This document shows, one piece after another, positions 1 to 9,174 of a DNA stretch of 64,000 nucleotides. A program made the translations under genes and the position numbers. Source of the stretch: Paenisporosarcina antarctica (GTDB taxonomy: Bacteria; Bacillota; Bacilli; Bacillales_A; Planococcaceae); assembly GCF_004367585.1 (NCBI RefSeq), contig NZ_CP038015.1:1804001-1868000 (forward strand), in the 5' to 3' direction. How positions within the stretch are numbered: position 1 is the first letter of the stretch; the number at the start of each line of letters is the position of its first letter. Under the pieces are notes generated by a model, which worked only from the letters and a program-made list of their open reading frames with translations, was not told the origin of the DNA and made no database searches.

Positions 1-5
1 CTTTA

Positions 6-222
6 TTAATCAATACAGTGAGAGTAATACTCACTTAAAGAGTGAGGTCTAAAAATGCCCTCAGCGTCTACATCACCCGTTATCTCAGAAACTTTAATAT
101 TTTCTAAATTTATCTCTAATCCCAATTTAGCATAAAGTTCTGAAAGATAATCACCATCTATTCGATAATTACAACTTACAACTTTATTTTCATATTTGGA
201 TGAAGAAACCCAGCAATTTTCT
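6..222 (-). pseudogene. C-terminal fragment of an unknown protein
   Basis: The minus strand stays open for about 70 codons and ends in EYYSHCID followed by TAA. It has no start codon or ribosome binding site, and an in-frame TAA lies just upstream, so this looks like the 3' end of a broken gene. I do not recognise the family. It begins inside the hairpin at 207-241, suggesting the break lies there. Confidence 0.3.
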
Positions 223-241
223 TACACAAGATTGCTGGGTT
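207..241. repeat. 11-bp perfect inverted repeat (hairpin)
   Basis: AACCCAGCAAT (207-217) pairs with ATTGCTGGGTT (231-241) across a 13-nt loop. There is no T-run on the plus strand; on the minus strand a short TTTCTTC follows. It may be an old terminator. Confidence 0.45.
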
Positions 242-339
242 CCTCCGTTGTATAGATTTGGTCTGTTGCTGCTTCAGATAATTAGTCATATGTTAACTTA
301 ATACTTTTAATTTTGCCTGTATGGATTAATATGGTAACG

Positions 340-861
340 TACTGGAATGCGTTAATATATCGTCCAACTCTTTTCCTATGAATGACATGAAGAAATTAAG
401 TATCAGCCCTCCTAAACAGACGGTTAATAAAGTTCCTATACCAATTGGTTCATTCATCATCATTGCCATGATCAAGAATACGAGGTAAATGAATGTTCTC
501 TAATAAAATAGATTGGTCCCAGTGAATTCTTGTATGTTCAGTTAATAGATCCAATGGAATCGTACCATTGATCAGGCTTTATCGAATTGTCCAATAAAAA
601 AGCCACAGATCAATACCGATACCCGTTATATCTGCTGTTACCTACCCCTCAATTTCCGGTCATTGCTTTTTTAATAATGAATTGCGTCCAATCAATATGA
701 TAGCCAGTATGATTTCCCAACCTCCCACAGTGAGCCCCACGTTTATGGACACTCCTAACAAAAGTGCAACAAACAGGTGACGTTCCAAGGTCTGATTGTA
801 TCGTGAAAGAAATACCAATAGTTGATTGTAAAATTCCTATTACATAAAAAACGTATATCAC
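340..861 (-). pseudogene. Decayed YczE/YyaS-type membrane protein
   Basis: The N-terminal part (861 downward) reads like the first membrane segment of the YczE family, with the signature IQSDLGTSP. The frame then breaks several times. Pieces recovered in other frames include LTVGGWEIILAIILIG and, further on, NEPIGIGTLLTVCLGG, in the expected order for one ~210-residue membrane protein. It is divergent from the marR-type gene at 975, the common arrangement of a regulator with its membrane target. Clearly inactive; family assignment is good, exact ends are not. Confidence 0.6.
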
Positions 862-887
862 TTTACTCGACCTCTTTATCGTTAATT

Positions 888-905
888 TTGTTGCAAATGC
901 AACAA
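888..905. promoter_or_regulatory. Palindromic operator 1 for the MarR-type regulator
   Basis: TTGTTGCA-AA-TGCAACAA is a perfect inverted repeat with a two-base centre, between the decayed membrane gene and the marR-type gene. Palindromes of 16-20 bp at their own promoters are typical MarR-family operators. A related copy in opposite orientation lies at 935-950. Confidence 0.6.
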
Positions 906-934
906 GTTTGAGGTAAATTCAATATATTGTTTTT

Positions 935-950
935 TATTGCATTTGCAACA
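935..950. promoter_or_regulatory. Palindromic operator 2 for the MarR-type regulator
   Basis: TTGCA-TT-TGCAA repeats operator 1 in the opposite orientation, 46 bp away centre to centre and only 25 bases before the marR-type start, so binding would block transcription of the regulator gene itself. Confidence 0.55.
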
Positions 951-974
951 AAAATATTTACTGAGGAGTTTTTT

Positions 975-1427
975 ATGAAAGAGATTCTGCGAGAAATCGG
1001 CATGATAGCAAGGGCATTGGATTCGATAAGTAATATAGAATTCAAAGAATTTGACCTTACCAAAGGACAGTATTTATACCTTGTGCGAATATGTGAAAAT
1101 CCAGGAATCATTCAGGAACAGTTAGTGGAGATGATAAAAGTAGACCGATCCACAGTAACTCGTGCTATCCAAAAACTAGAAATGAATGGCTTTATTGAAA
1201 AGAAAGAAGATCCACATAACAAAAAAATTAAAAGACTCTATCCAACTGAGAAAGGAAAAACTGTGTACCCTTTCATAAAAAGAGAAAATGATTATTCCAA
1301 TTTCGTTGCATTAGAAGGATTTACCGAAAAAGAAGTAGCAACCACTTTCGAACTTCTGCAACGAATCAGAAAAAATATCGGAAAAGACTGGGGATTTGTA
1401 AAAAAAGGAAACAAGAGAAACTATTGA
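975..1427 (+). CDS. MarR-family transcriptional regulator
   Basis: The product is about 150 residues, normal for MarR proteins, with a winged helix in the middle: DRSTVTRAIQKLEMNGFIEK is the recognition helix and the start of the wing. The upstream in-frame ATG at 927 is rejected because it overlaps operator 2; ATG 975 has GAGGAG 6-7 bases upstream. It probably represses itself and the divergent membrane gene (now broken) through the two TTGCA/TGCAA palindromes. The inducer is unknown. It is followed closely by paiA, perhaps in one transcript. Confidence 0.85.
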   Translation: MKEILREIGMIARALDSISNIEFKEFDLTKGQYLYLVRICENPGIIQEQLVEMIKVDRSTVTRAIQKLEMNGFIEKKEDPHNKKIKRLYPTEKGKTVYPFIKRENDYSNFVALEGFTEKEVATTFELLQRIRKNIGKDWGFVKKGNKRNY

Positions 1428-1443
1428 TTAGCTGAAGGAGTGA

Positions 1444-1971
<528 letters not shown>

Positions 1972-1994
1972 CATTATTAGTAAGGCGGATTATC

Positions 1995-2165
1995 ATGTAT
2001 ATTCCTAAATATTTTAAGGTCTTAAATTTTGACGAAATTCAGAAGTTTATTCAAATGAATTCATTTGGAACGCTCATTACCACAAAAAAAGGGAAACCCA
2101 TTGCGACTCACTTGCCCTTACAGTTGATAAAGAAGGAGATGTTTACTATATAACGGGGAGTAATT
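1995..2165 (+). pseudogene. paiB: paiB 5' remnant (frameshifted)
   Basis: The start reads MYIPKYFKV...FIQMNSFGTLITT, the N-terminus of PaiB (FMN-binding transcriptional regulator family). After ATHLPL the frame is lost near 2112-2118; the next reading frame continues with VDKEGDVYYITG, as expected for PaiB. All similarity to PaiB stops near 2160, so the remaining ~150 residues are gone. Confidence 0.7.
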
Positions 2166-2430
2166 GGTCTCTAGATACACTTGACTGGAGTGGAAAATCA
2201 GAGGAAGAATTATTAACGATTATGAATAGGGATAAATACCCAACTAGAATTGTCCTTCAGCACAACTTCCAAAATACCAAATTACAAGGTACAGTTGATA
2301 CATTGGTTAAGGTGATGACGGGAATCAATCTGTTATTCATTGGGATTTAATTTCTATTCACCGCCCCGAATACGGAGGTGGAAAAATCTATTTTAATGGT
2401 CAATTAAACCGAAAAGTATTCAGCCGAGAA
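2166..2430 (+). pseudogene. Fragments of another protein fused behind the paiB remnant
   Basis: An open stretch without a start (SGKSEEELLTIMNRDKYPT...) is followed, in another frame, by [18 protein letters not shown]. The latter resembles the C-terminus of M29-type aminopeptidases, where the HWD residues bind metal. This is not PaiB sequence, so a deletion probably joined two genes. The family call for this part is tentative. Confidence 0.35.
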
Positions 2431-2467
2431 CTGCATTATTGTTCCCGCACCCCACTAATTCATGAAG

Positions 2468-2498
2468 CCGTTGGCGTTCTAGCGCCATCGGTTTTTTT
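2468..2498 (+). terminator. Intrinsic terminator after paiA/paiB remnant
   Basis: CCGTTGGCG and CGCCATCGG form a stem with one mismatch and a 5-nt loop, followed by a run of seven T. Confidence 0.75.
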
Positions 2499-3136
2499 GC
2501 CATCATGAACACTCCACTTTAAACCTTCTTTTTTCATGTACTCTTATTTTGGACCGAGGGTGATCACTTTCGGTTCCAGTTGTTATGTCAACACGCAGTC
2601 CACACCCCATAAAAGGTCAGTTAAACAATCAGTCTCTTCACCCATTTTCGGGATTGCAGAGACTGTTCAAGCGTGTTGTTAAATACCAATTCATGGATTC
2701 ACAAGTCAAAAATTTGTTCAAACAATAAATTATTTTGTGAATTTTTTCACAAAGACTAGCATTCTCGGAATAAATTCTGTATATTTATTATATTCAGTTT
2801 TAAAGGGATAGCAGAGGAAGAAAAAGAGGCTAAGGGAGCTCTTAATAGATAGTGTTTGTTGGAGACACTCCTGTAAACCAAATATCATAATACGATTAAT
2901 ATGGCTTATGAATGTAACATTTTCAATCTTATTATTTGTTTAATATTCTTATAAAAGGCTCAACTAAACACTGCTCATGATGTCTTCTATATTAGATTTG
3001 ATTTTGGAAGGGGGGTGAATTTATAAAGAAAAACTTTAAGATATCCCACATGTTAGCATCAATTAATTCTTCTGAGAATTATTGTAGAACACAAGAATAA
3101 AATAATTTTCAAAGTAAAAAAATAGGAGGATTTTTC
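2499..3136. other. Intergenic, no gene seen
   Basis: AT-rich with stop codons in all frames. The last part carries a strong but apparently unused Shine-Dalgarno-like run (GGAAGGGGGGTGA, about 3006-3018) ahead of 24 open codons that have no ATG, GTG or TTG start; see findings. Confidence 0.5.
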
Positions 3137-3283
3137 ATGTGGGTTATTACACTCTTTTTAAAGAATGATATTAAGATGTACGAATTTAATAAAGAAGAAG
3201 AAGCAAGGAACGCTTTAAAGAATATTAAAGGTAGCAAAATTCTTTCCCAAATCATCTATTTTAATGATTCTCTATTTGCTTAA
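3137..3283 (+). CDS. Small conserved-looking protein of unknown function (48 aa)
   Basis: ATG at 3137 with GGAGGA six bases upstream, a 48-codon frame beginning MWVITLFLKNDIKMYEF, and its own GC-rich terminator 17 bases after the stop. The protein is soluble-looking, with a beta-strand-like N-terminus, a charged helix (NKEEEARNALKNI) and a second hydrophobic strand (LSQIIYFND), a one-domain alpha/beta mini-protein. I do not know its function. A clean RBS plus a dedicated terminator argue that it is expressed. Confidence 0.7.
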   Translation: MWVITLFLKNDIKMYEFNKEEEARNALKNIKGSKILSQIIYFNDSLFA

Positions 3284-3299
3284 ATGCTTGAATAAAAAG

Positions 3300-3338
3300 A
3301 GCTGAGCGTTGGGGCTCGGCCCCGCTCGGCTTTTTTTC
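3300..3338 (+). terminator. Intrinsic terminator of the 48-aa gene
   Basis: AGCTGAGCG..GGGGC pairs with GCCCCGCTCGGCT, followed by seven T. It is strikingly GC-rich for this region. Confidence 0.85.
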
Positions 3339-3681
3339 CTTCTAGACTTTGGTTGTATGATCCAACTACCCATTCACAAGTATACTAAGAAGAATTAGTA
3401 GCTTGAATAGATATTGCCATGTTGTATGCATACTCAATCAGCTTCTGAGCACCGGGCTAAATATTTAGGTTCATTATCCCATATATGGTAATTTTTTGTT
3501 TCAACGAATTAAACTAACCCCCGAAACTATATCCGAATAGCGGACACTTATCATAATCCGATTTGGAGAATAGTTCCTTTATTTGTTTGTAATATTTTTT
3601 ATCTTCCAAAACTCGTCCTGTCCTGAACACGACACTACTTCCTCTAAAAAACATGTCACTTTAGTCGAATTTTGCACCATA
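3339..3681. other. Intergenic, nothing recognised
   Basis: Stops in all frames; no convincing signal between the two facing terminators. Confidence 0.5.
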
Positions 3682-3720
3682 GAAAAAAGACTTAGGGTAA
3701 TCTCATCGCTCATCCTAAGC
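3682..3720 (-). terminator. Probable terminator of the WYL regulator transcript
   Basis: On the minus strand CTTAGG and CCTAAG close a stem and are followed by TCTTTTTTC. A second imperfect hairpin spans the stop codon at 3777-3817 but lacks a T-run. Confidence 0.6.
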
Positions 3721-3798
3721 CTCTTTGCCTGTTTATTAGGTGGTCAACATTAGACATATACTCTTTAAATCTTATTCGAATCTCAATAATAGTGAAAT

Positions 3799-4713
3799 TT
3801 ATTCACTTCTATTGAGATTATTTTTTAGTTTATCAAGCTGGGCTAGCATTCTTGCACGCAAATCCTCAGGATGAATTTCTTGTAAAAGGATTCCAAATGA
3901 TAACAGATAGCTATCTAACCAGGGACCTATCGGGAATTGAGTATTAACTGTATAAGATCCATCTTGGTTCTTCGTAATCATATGGTCATCGAACTCGTCA
4001 TAAATCCTGTGTGCTCCCTTAGAAGATATCCGGAGAGTTACAGGTACGGAAGAATGTGCAACTTGTGTCTCTGCATTTTTAATGGCGTTATGTGAAGGTT
4101 TAGGACTAAATGGTTGGTTAGTCACGGTTACTTCTCGCATCCGACTGATTTTAAAAATTCGAAAACACTTTTTCCATAAACAATAACCGGAAAGATACCA
4201 AGCATTCTGTTTGAATAATAATTGAAGTGGTTCCACATTCCGTTCACTTTTTTCTCCTTCTGAATTAATGTAACTAAAATGAATCACAAATTGATTGATA
4301 ATAGCATCTCGTAATGAAGCGAACAGCTGTTTACTTTTTGGCCCACTTCCCCATGGAGAGAAATCAATGTCAATCCAGTTAGTCGTATCCTTTTTAAATA
4401 ATCGAGATACCTTTTTTATTATTTTATCCGAATTCGGAAAATCAGTGACCACCAACGTCTGTAGACCAGTTAAGATGTCTTCCTGTTCATTACTTGTTAA
4501 AAGCGAAGCATTAAAAGAGTACCCCTCTAGCAAAGAGATACCTCCTCCTTTCCCTTTACTGGAATAAATAGGAATCCCAGCCCCACTTAATACGTCTACA
4601 TCTCTATAGATGGTTCGTGTCGAAACCTCAAAATGCTCTGCTAATTCTTTTGCTGTGACAATTTTTCTATCTAATAATATATAAATGATTTCAAAATGCC
4701 TATTGATGGTCAT
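3799..4713 (-). CDS. YafY-type HTH/WYL-domain transcriptional regulator
   Basis: 304 residues: an N-terminal HTH_11 helix-turn-helix (about 1-60, with AKELAEHFEVSTRTIYRDVD) and a WYL sensor domain (about 135-220). The WYL signature is seen as the tripeptide WYLSGYC; a WCX-like C-terminus follows. Members bind DNA and sense small ligands, often single-stranded nucleic acid or nucleotides. It is followed upstream by a MazG-like gene and tag on the same strand, so all three may be cotranscribed, a nucleotide/DNA-damage flavour, but this link is inference. Confidence 0.85.
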   Translation of the reverse strand: MTINRHFEIIYILLDRKIVTAKELAEHFEVSTRTIYRDVDVLSGAGIPIYSSKGKGGGISLLEGYSFNASLLTSNEQEDILTGLQTLVVTDFPNSDKIIKKVSRLFKKDTTNWIDIDFSPWGSGPKSKQLFASLRDAIINQFVIHFSYINSEGEKSERNVEPLQLLFKQNAWYLSGYCLWKKCFRIFKISRMREVTVTNQPFSPKPSHNAIKNAETQVAHSSVPVTLRISSKGAHRIYDEFDDHMITKNQDGSYTVNTQFPIGPWLDSYLLSFGILLQEIHPEDLRARMLAQLDKLKNNLNRSE

Positions 4714-4737
4714 AGAAATCCTCCCGGCAAGCTTTCC

Positions 4738-5058
4738 TTACATAAATTGTTTTTCCTTTTTCTCTAAGAACTGCTCTAAAGCTTGTTCGCTATTAATATC
4801 CATTCGTTCTGCTAAAATAATGAGCCACCAGATAGACTCACCAATCTTATGCATTAGTTCAGGTTTAGGATCGATGGCTGTTGCTGTTGGCCATCTTTCT
4901 TGGTGAGCCATAGTTAGACGTCCAACTAGCGCTGCATCAGTTAAAAATGCCAGCGCATCCTCCTCCACAGACCACTCCGTTCCATGATGTTTGTTCTCAA
5001 GTTGATGATATATCTTTCTAATTTGTAACGACCGATCTACTGTTTCATTAAAATTCAT
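4738..5058 (-). CDS. MazG-like nucleotide pyrophosphohydrolase-family protein
   Basis: About 106 residues, all-alpha, with MHKIGESIWWLIILAERMD near 70-90 resembling the second helix of MazG/dUTPase-like folds. The acidic metal-binding residues of classical MazG (EExxE) are only partly visible, so the substrate is uncertain. Start chosen at ATG 5058, preceded by GAGGAGA; the GTG at 5073 would lie inside that RBS. It sits 14 bases behind tag. Confidence 0.6.
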   Translation of the reverse strand: MNFNETVDRSLQIRKIYHQLENKHHGTEWSVEEDALAFLTDAALVGRLTMAHQERWPTATAIDPKPELMHKIGESIWWLIILAERMDINSEQALEQFLEKKEKQFM

Positions 5059-5072
5059 ATCCAGTCTCCTCA

Positions 5073-5636
5073 CTATTTTTTATTTGAAACATGATAAGCA
5101 CATGTTTTAATATGATCATCTACCATGCCAATTGCTTGCATAAAAGAATACATTGTAACAGGACCAATAAATTTGAACCCCCTCTTTTTTAAATCGTTGC
5201 TGATTTGTTTGGATAGTTCCGTCTGAGCTGGAATCTGTGTATCCGCATCCCAGTTATTAACAATCTGTTTAAAATCTACATAGCTCCATAAAAAATTGGA
5301 AAAACTTTTAAATTCATCTTGTACTTTCAATATAACTTTAGCATTATTTCTAACAGATTGAAGCTTAGAAAAATGTTTAATCACATTATTGTGTACTTTA
5401 ATATATTCTAAGTCGGCATCGGTTAGCTTGGAACAATAGGTAATATCAAAGTTGTGAAATGCTTCTTTGTAACTGTCTCGTTTTGATAAAACAATACTCC
5501 ATGATAATCCTGATTGTGCACCTTCTAAAGTTAACATTTCAAAAATGTATTGATCTTCACTGTTTGGTACACACCATTCTTCATCATGATATGTTTGCAT
5601 GAGCTGATTATTATTTGGCCATAAACATGTATGCAT
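5073..5636 (-). CDS. tag: DNA-3-methyladenine glycosylase I
   Basis: Removes 3-methyladenine from alkylated DNA by base excision. About 187 residues, as usual for Tag. Key parts: the N-terminal MHTCLWPN and YHDEEW (Zn ligands Cys and His), LEGAQSGLSWSIVL in the helix-hairpin-helix core, and the C-terminal zinc ligands in DDHIKTCAYH. The conserved KKRGFKFIGPVTMYSFMQA stretch identifies the family clearly. Start set at ATG 5636 with GAGGG upstream, four codons inside the longest frame. Confidence 0.93.
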   Translation of the reverse strand: MHTCLWPNNNQLMQTYHDEEWCVPNSEDQYIFEMLTLEGAQSGLSWSIVLSKRDSYKEAFHNFDITYCSKLTDADLEYIKVHNNVIKHFSKLQSVRNNAKVILKVQDEFKSFSNFLWSYVDFKQIVNNWDADTQIPAQTELSKQISNDLKKRGFKFIGPVTMYSFMQAIGMVDDHIKTCAYHVSNKK

Positions 5637-6006
5637 TATTTCCCTCATTTCATCTTTTTATTAATTTACCATTCTTAATTGGACAACAGTATGTCATATT
5701 TCAAAAAAATAAAATAACATTCACTTTTTTGTTATCACACAATAGAATCACTCATTTTAAAAATGGTTAGAAATCATATGTGAGTACATTGGATAATAAA
5801 ACTTTTACGCTCATAACAAAATGGAAGCTTTCAGTAAAAAACCTGAAAGCTTCCATTTTCATATCTCTCGTATCGGAAACGATGCTTTTTGAAATATTTT
5901 ATTTTCTCTTCATTTTGATGAAAATTTAATGCTACATGTGTATCAAAATATTGCTCAAAATCTATATTTCATTATCTACCGTATGGAATATTAATTTGTT
6001 GAAGTG
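5637..6006. other. Intergenic with a bidirectional hairpin
   Basis: No gene seen. ATGGAAGCTTTCAG (5821-5834) pairs with CTGAAAGCTTCCAT (5843-5856), flanked by A and T runs, a typical bidirectional terminator, probably serving the decayed gene at 6007-6494 on the minus strand. Confidence 0.6.
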
Positions 6007-6494
6007 TTAGTGTTCAGTAAATAAAAAAAGAATTAAAGAAATCTCCATTCCTACTAGTAATAATCTTATTCCATTATAAATTTCATTGCATCTAGTTTGT
6101 ATCTTATTACCCTTTTCTATTGATTTAGCTCCTATTTTCAAGTGACTTCTATTAATGGGGCATATATAAACTAATTTAAATGTCCACCCCCTACATTCTA
6201 TATCCGTTTAAGAGACCTTTTCATTTCTTGCCGTAAAGTGCAACGTTTCTACCATTAGCAAGGCACTTAGTGGGAAAATCACATGATTCGTTGAACGATT
6301 ACTTCGTTCTATCAACACTCTTAACAAAAGGGAGCAGCACATAATAAAGCTAAAATCCCGTAATTAAGGTTTTCCACTCCACCTTCCATCATATAGCCTC
6401 CAAAAATCAGGTCGAATAATTAAGCTGTTCCATAGACAAGAATAAACACTCCCATAATACTTCCCACTACCATTCTAAAATTTATATTTACCAT
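6007..6494 (-). pseudogene. Decayed small membrane protein
   Basis: Starts well (GGAGGG then ATG at 6494, MVNINFRMVVGSIMGVFI...) with a membrane helix, an in-frame stop, a second hydrophobic piece (NLNYGILALLCAAPF), then a break. A separate frame ends with a last hydrophobic segment (RLLLVGMEISLILFLFTEH) and TAA at 6007. Together these look like one ~120-residue membrane protein with several lesions. Family unknown. Confidence 0.45.
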
Positions 6495-6809
6495 TATTTC
6501 CCTCCCTTTCTACTTTTGTTACGCTGGATATCAAAGAACTTTCGATGAATAATCCAGTGAAAAAATAAGCTCGTACCGGATACGTATATTAAATTCACTA
6601 GATTTTTTAAGTATATTTGATTTGTAAAAAAGAAATCAGATAATAAGAAGAATTTTCGTTCATTCGCATTTATAACTTTTCATCCCCTAGAAACTAGGTT
6701 GAATTAAAGGAACTTTTTCTCTACTCATTCGTACATATGGTAACCCCATTCTTTTGATGGGCAGAGTACAGAAAATCATTTTATAGAATATATATTAAGG
6801 AGAGTTTTG
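6495..6809. other. Intergenic upstream of the ABC exporter
   Basis: Must hold the promoter of the following operon; no single -35/-10 pair stands out. Confidence 0.4.
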
Positions 6810-7709
6810 ATGACACTATCTATTCAACAAGTAACAAAAAAGTATCTGGATTTTGTAGCCGTTGAAAAATTGTCTTTTACAATTAATAAGGGAGAAATTT
6901 TTGGTTTAATTGGTCAAAATGGTGCGGGAAAGACGACCACGTTCCGTATGATACTGGATTTGCAGGAGACAACAAGTGGGACAATTACATGGAAAGGGAA
7001 ACACATCAATAGTATCAATCGAGATATTTTAGGTTATTTACCTGAAGAACGCGGAATCTTTCCTAAAATGACAGTTGAAGATCAATTGTATTTTTTTGGG
7101 GAACTACATGGGAAAAACAAAAATGAGCTACGCCCAGAAGTAGAAACTTGGATTAAACGTTTTGAGTTAGAGGATAAACGAAGATCCAAAGCAGAAACTC
7201 TATCAAAAGGAAATCAACAAAAAGTTCAATTAATTGCAAGTTTTATTCATCAACCTGAGTTTTTAATATTAGATGAACCTTTTAGTGGGTTAGATCCAGT
7301 CAATACGGACTTATTAAAAGGCGCTATTTTATCATTAAAAGACAAAGGGACGACCATTCTGTTTTCAAGTCATCAAATGGATCATGTAGAAGAGTTATGT
7401 GATCATTTATGTTTGTTAAAACGTGGTGTTTCTCTATTCACGGGAAGTTTAATCGATTTAAAGAAGCAATATGGAAAAATTAAATTGACTATTCGAACAG
7501 AAATTCCCAAAGAAGAACTGGAGAAATTGGAAGGCGTAAACTCTGTTCAAGTTGATCGTAATCAATACATTTTGACATTGAAAAATGAATCTTATGCTCA
7601 ATCTATTTTTGATTTTATTACGAATGGTACATATATCGAAAAATTTAGTTTAGATTATTTGTCGCTAGATGAGATTTTTAAAGATAAGGTGGCTAGAGTT
7701 CATGTCTAA
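6810..7709 (+). CDS. yhaQ: ABC exporter ATP-binding protein (YhaQ/NatA type)
   Basis: 299 residues with the full set of ABC motifs: Walker A GQNGAGKTT near residue 36, Q-loop, signature LSKGNQQKVQ, Walker B FLILDEPFSGLDP and switch His in SSHQMDH. The C-terminal ~80 residues are the extension of NatA/YhaQ-type ATPases. Powers the membrane subunit encoded directly downstream, with an 8-base overlap. Start ATG 6810 has AAGGAGAG upstream. YhaQ/YhaP of Bacillus is linked to sodium efflux; the substrate here is not shown by the sequence. Confidence 0.88.
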   Translation: MTLSIQQVTKKYLDFVAVEKLSFTINKGEIFGLIGQNGAGKTTTFRMILDLQETTSGTITWKGKHINSINRDILGYLPEERGIFPKMTVEDQLYFFGELHGKNKNELRPEVETWIKRFELEDKRRSKAETLSKGNQQKVQLIASFIHQPEFLILDEPFSGLDPVNTDLLKGAILSLKDKGTTILFSSHQMDHVEELCDHLCLLKRGVSLFTGSLIDLKKQYGKIKLTIRTEIPKEELEKLEGVNSVQVDRNQYILTLKNESYAQSIFDFITNGTYIEKFSLDYLSLDEIFKDKVARVHV

Positions 7710-8940
7710 GTATTGGTTACTTGTGAAGCACTTATTTCGAGAAAAAGTGAAAGCTCCCTCATTTATATGGTCTATCCTTATCTATGTTGTAATTATTGGT
7801 GCAGTTATGTTTTCGGGAGATATCAAAGAAATGTTTTTCCAAGATGATCCACTACAAGTCTCAGTTATGAATGAAACAGACTTTGACATCCAATCATTAT
7901 TTGAGTCAACGAAAGATGTTGAATTTTCATTTTCAGAAGAAAGTCAGAATGCCATCGAAGAAAAAGTCGAGGCTGGCAAATTAGACGCAGCAGTTGTAAT
8001 ATCAGATCAAAATCAACAGTTATCAACGGAGATCGCAACATTCGAGCCGTTATCGATGAATAATCAAATGACCTTATCAGCCTTGCTTCAACATGCAGGT
8101 AAGTTATATCAGGTTCAAAAAATGAATCTATCTGCAGAACAAGCTGAGAAAATTCTCCAATCTCAAACAGTAATTACGATGAAAAGTTTAAATAAGGAAT
8201 CTGCGTCTAACAAAAGTGAAGATGAAAAAGCTGCCGGAGTAGGTGCTTCTTTCTTAGTTGGATTTTTAATCTATTCATTTATAATTTCATTTTTATCCAT
8301 GATTACTACTGATGTGGCTTCGGAAAAAGGTTCTCGTGTATTAGAAGTTATGTTGGCAAGTGTTAAACCTGTCACTCACTTACTCGCAAAATTGACCGGA
8401 ACCTTTTTATTAGCAATTACCCAGATGGTTCTTTTAGTAACGGTACTCGTGCCACTACTAATGTTGATAGACGATGGGTCTAAATGGCAAGTCGTGCTTG
8501 ATATTGTAAATGAACTTTCCATATCATTTGTCATTTACTCCGTAATCTTTTTAATTGTATCCATCGCGATTTACTTAATTATAGGGGCTTTGTTAGGCTC
8601 TCTTGTTTCTAAAGTAGAAGAATCCTCTCAAGCGATGATGCCAGCTATGATGATGGGTATCATCGGATTTTACGTTTTGATATCTGGGATGTTTAGCCCT
8701 GATACGTTACTAGTTAAAATTTTCTCTTACATCCCATTCACTTCTGGTATGGTCATGCCACTAAGAATCGGTGCTACTGACATAACTACAATTGAAATAA
8801 ACATTTCTCTATTCGTGTTGATACTAACCACACTAGTATTATTCATGCTAAGTCTGTCATTCTATAAACGGAGTGTCCTCATGTATAGTTCGGGAGGATT
8901 ATTTACGAAAATTAAAAATATCTTTAAGATGACAACTTAA
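7702..8940 (+). CDS. yhaP: ABC exporter permease (YhaP/NatB type)
   Basis: About 412 residues. One N-terminal membrane segment (about 20-40), a ~150-residue extracytoplasmic domain, then five or six membrane segments, the ABC-2 type layout. The long frame extends upstream, but ATG 7702 (MSKYWLLVKHLF) with AAGGTGG just ahead gives the usual overlap with the ATPase gene. Forms the export channel with the upstream ATPase. Confidence 0.87.
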   Translation: MSKYWLLVKHLFREKVKAPSFIWSILIYVVIIGAVMFSGDIKEMFFQDDPLQVSVMNETDFDIQSLFESTKDVEFSFSEESQNAIEEKVEAGKLDAAVVISDQNQQLSTEIATFEPLSMNNQMTLSALLQHAGKLYQVQKMNLSAEQAEKILQSQTVITMKSLNKESASNKSEDEKAAGVGASFLVGFLIYSFIISFLSMITTDVASEKGSRVLEVMLASVKPVTHLLAKLTGTFLLAITQMVLLVTVLVPLLMLIDDGSKWQVVLDIVNELSISFVIYSVIFLIVSIAIYLIIGALLGSLVSKVEESSQAMMPAMMMGIIGFYVLISGMFSPDTLLVKIFSYIPFTSGMVMPLRIGATDITTIEINISLFVLILTTLVLFMLSLSFYKRSVLMYSSGGLFTKIKNIFKMTT

Positions 8941-9067
8941 GTGTTTTAAGCAGTGTTAATTAAGAAGCTAGTCAGTAGATATTTGTCAAGTATTTTTTTA
9001 AGTTATTAGGTCATACTTATAAATCACTAGATTATTTCTTATCACTTGTGTACCACACATCACTTGT

Positions 9068-9105
9068 AGACCACTTATTCTAAAACACTCGAGATTAAGT
9101 GGTCT
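9068..9105. terminator. Hairpin downstream of the ABC operon
   Basis: AGACCACTTA (9068-9077) pairs with TAAGTGGTCT (9096-9105); the T-run behind it is short, so termination is likely but not certain. Confidence 0.5.
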
Positions 9106-9174
9106 TTAGCCCTTATTAACGGACAGTTAAATAAAAAGGGACTGTTGCGATTAGATGACTTCGGTTCTGTGCGA

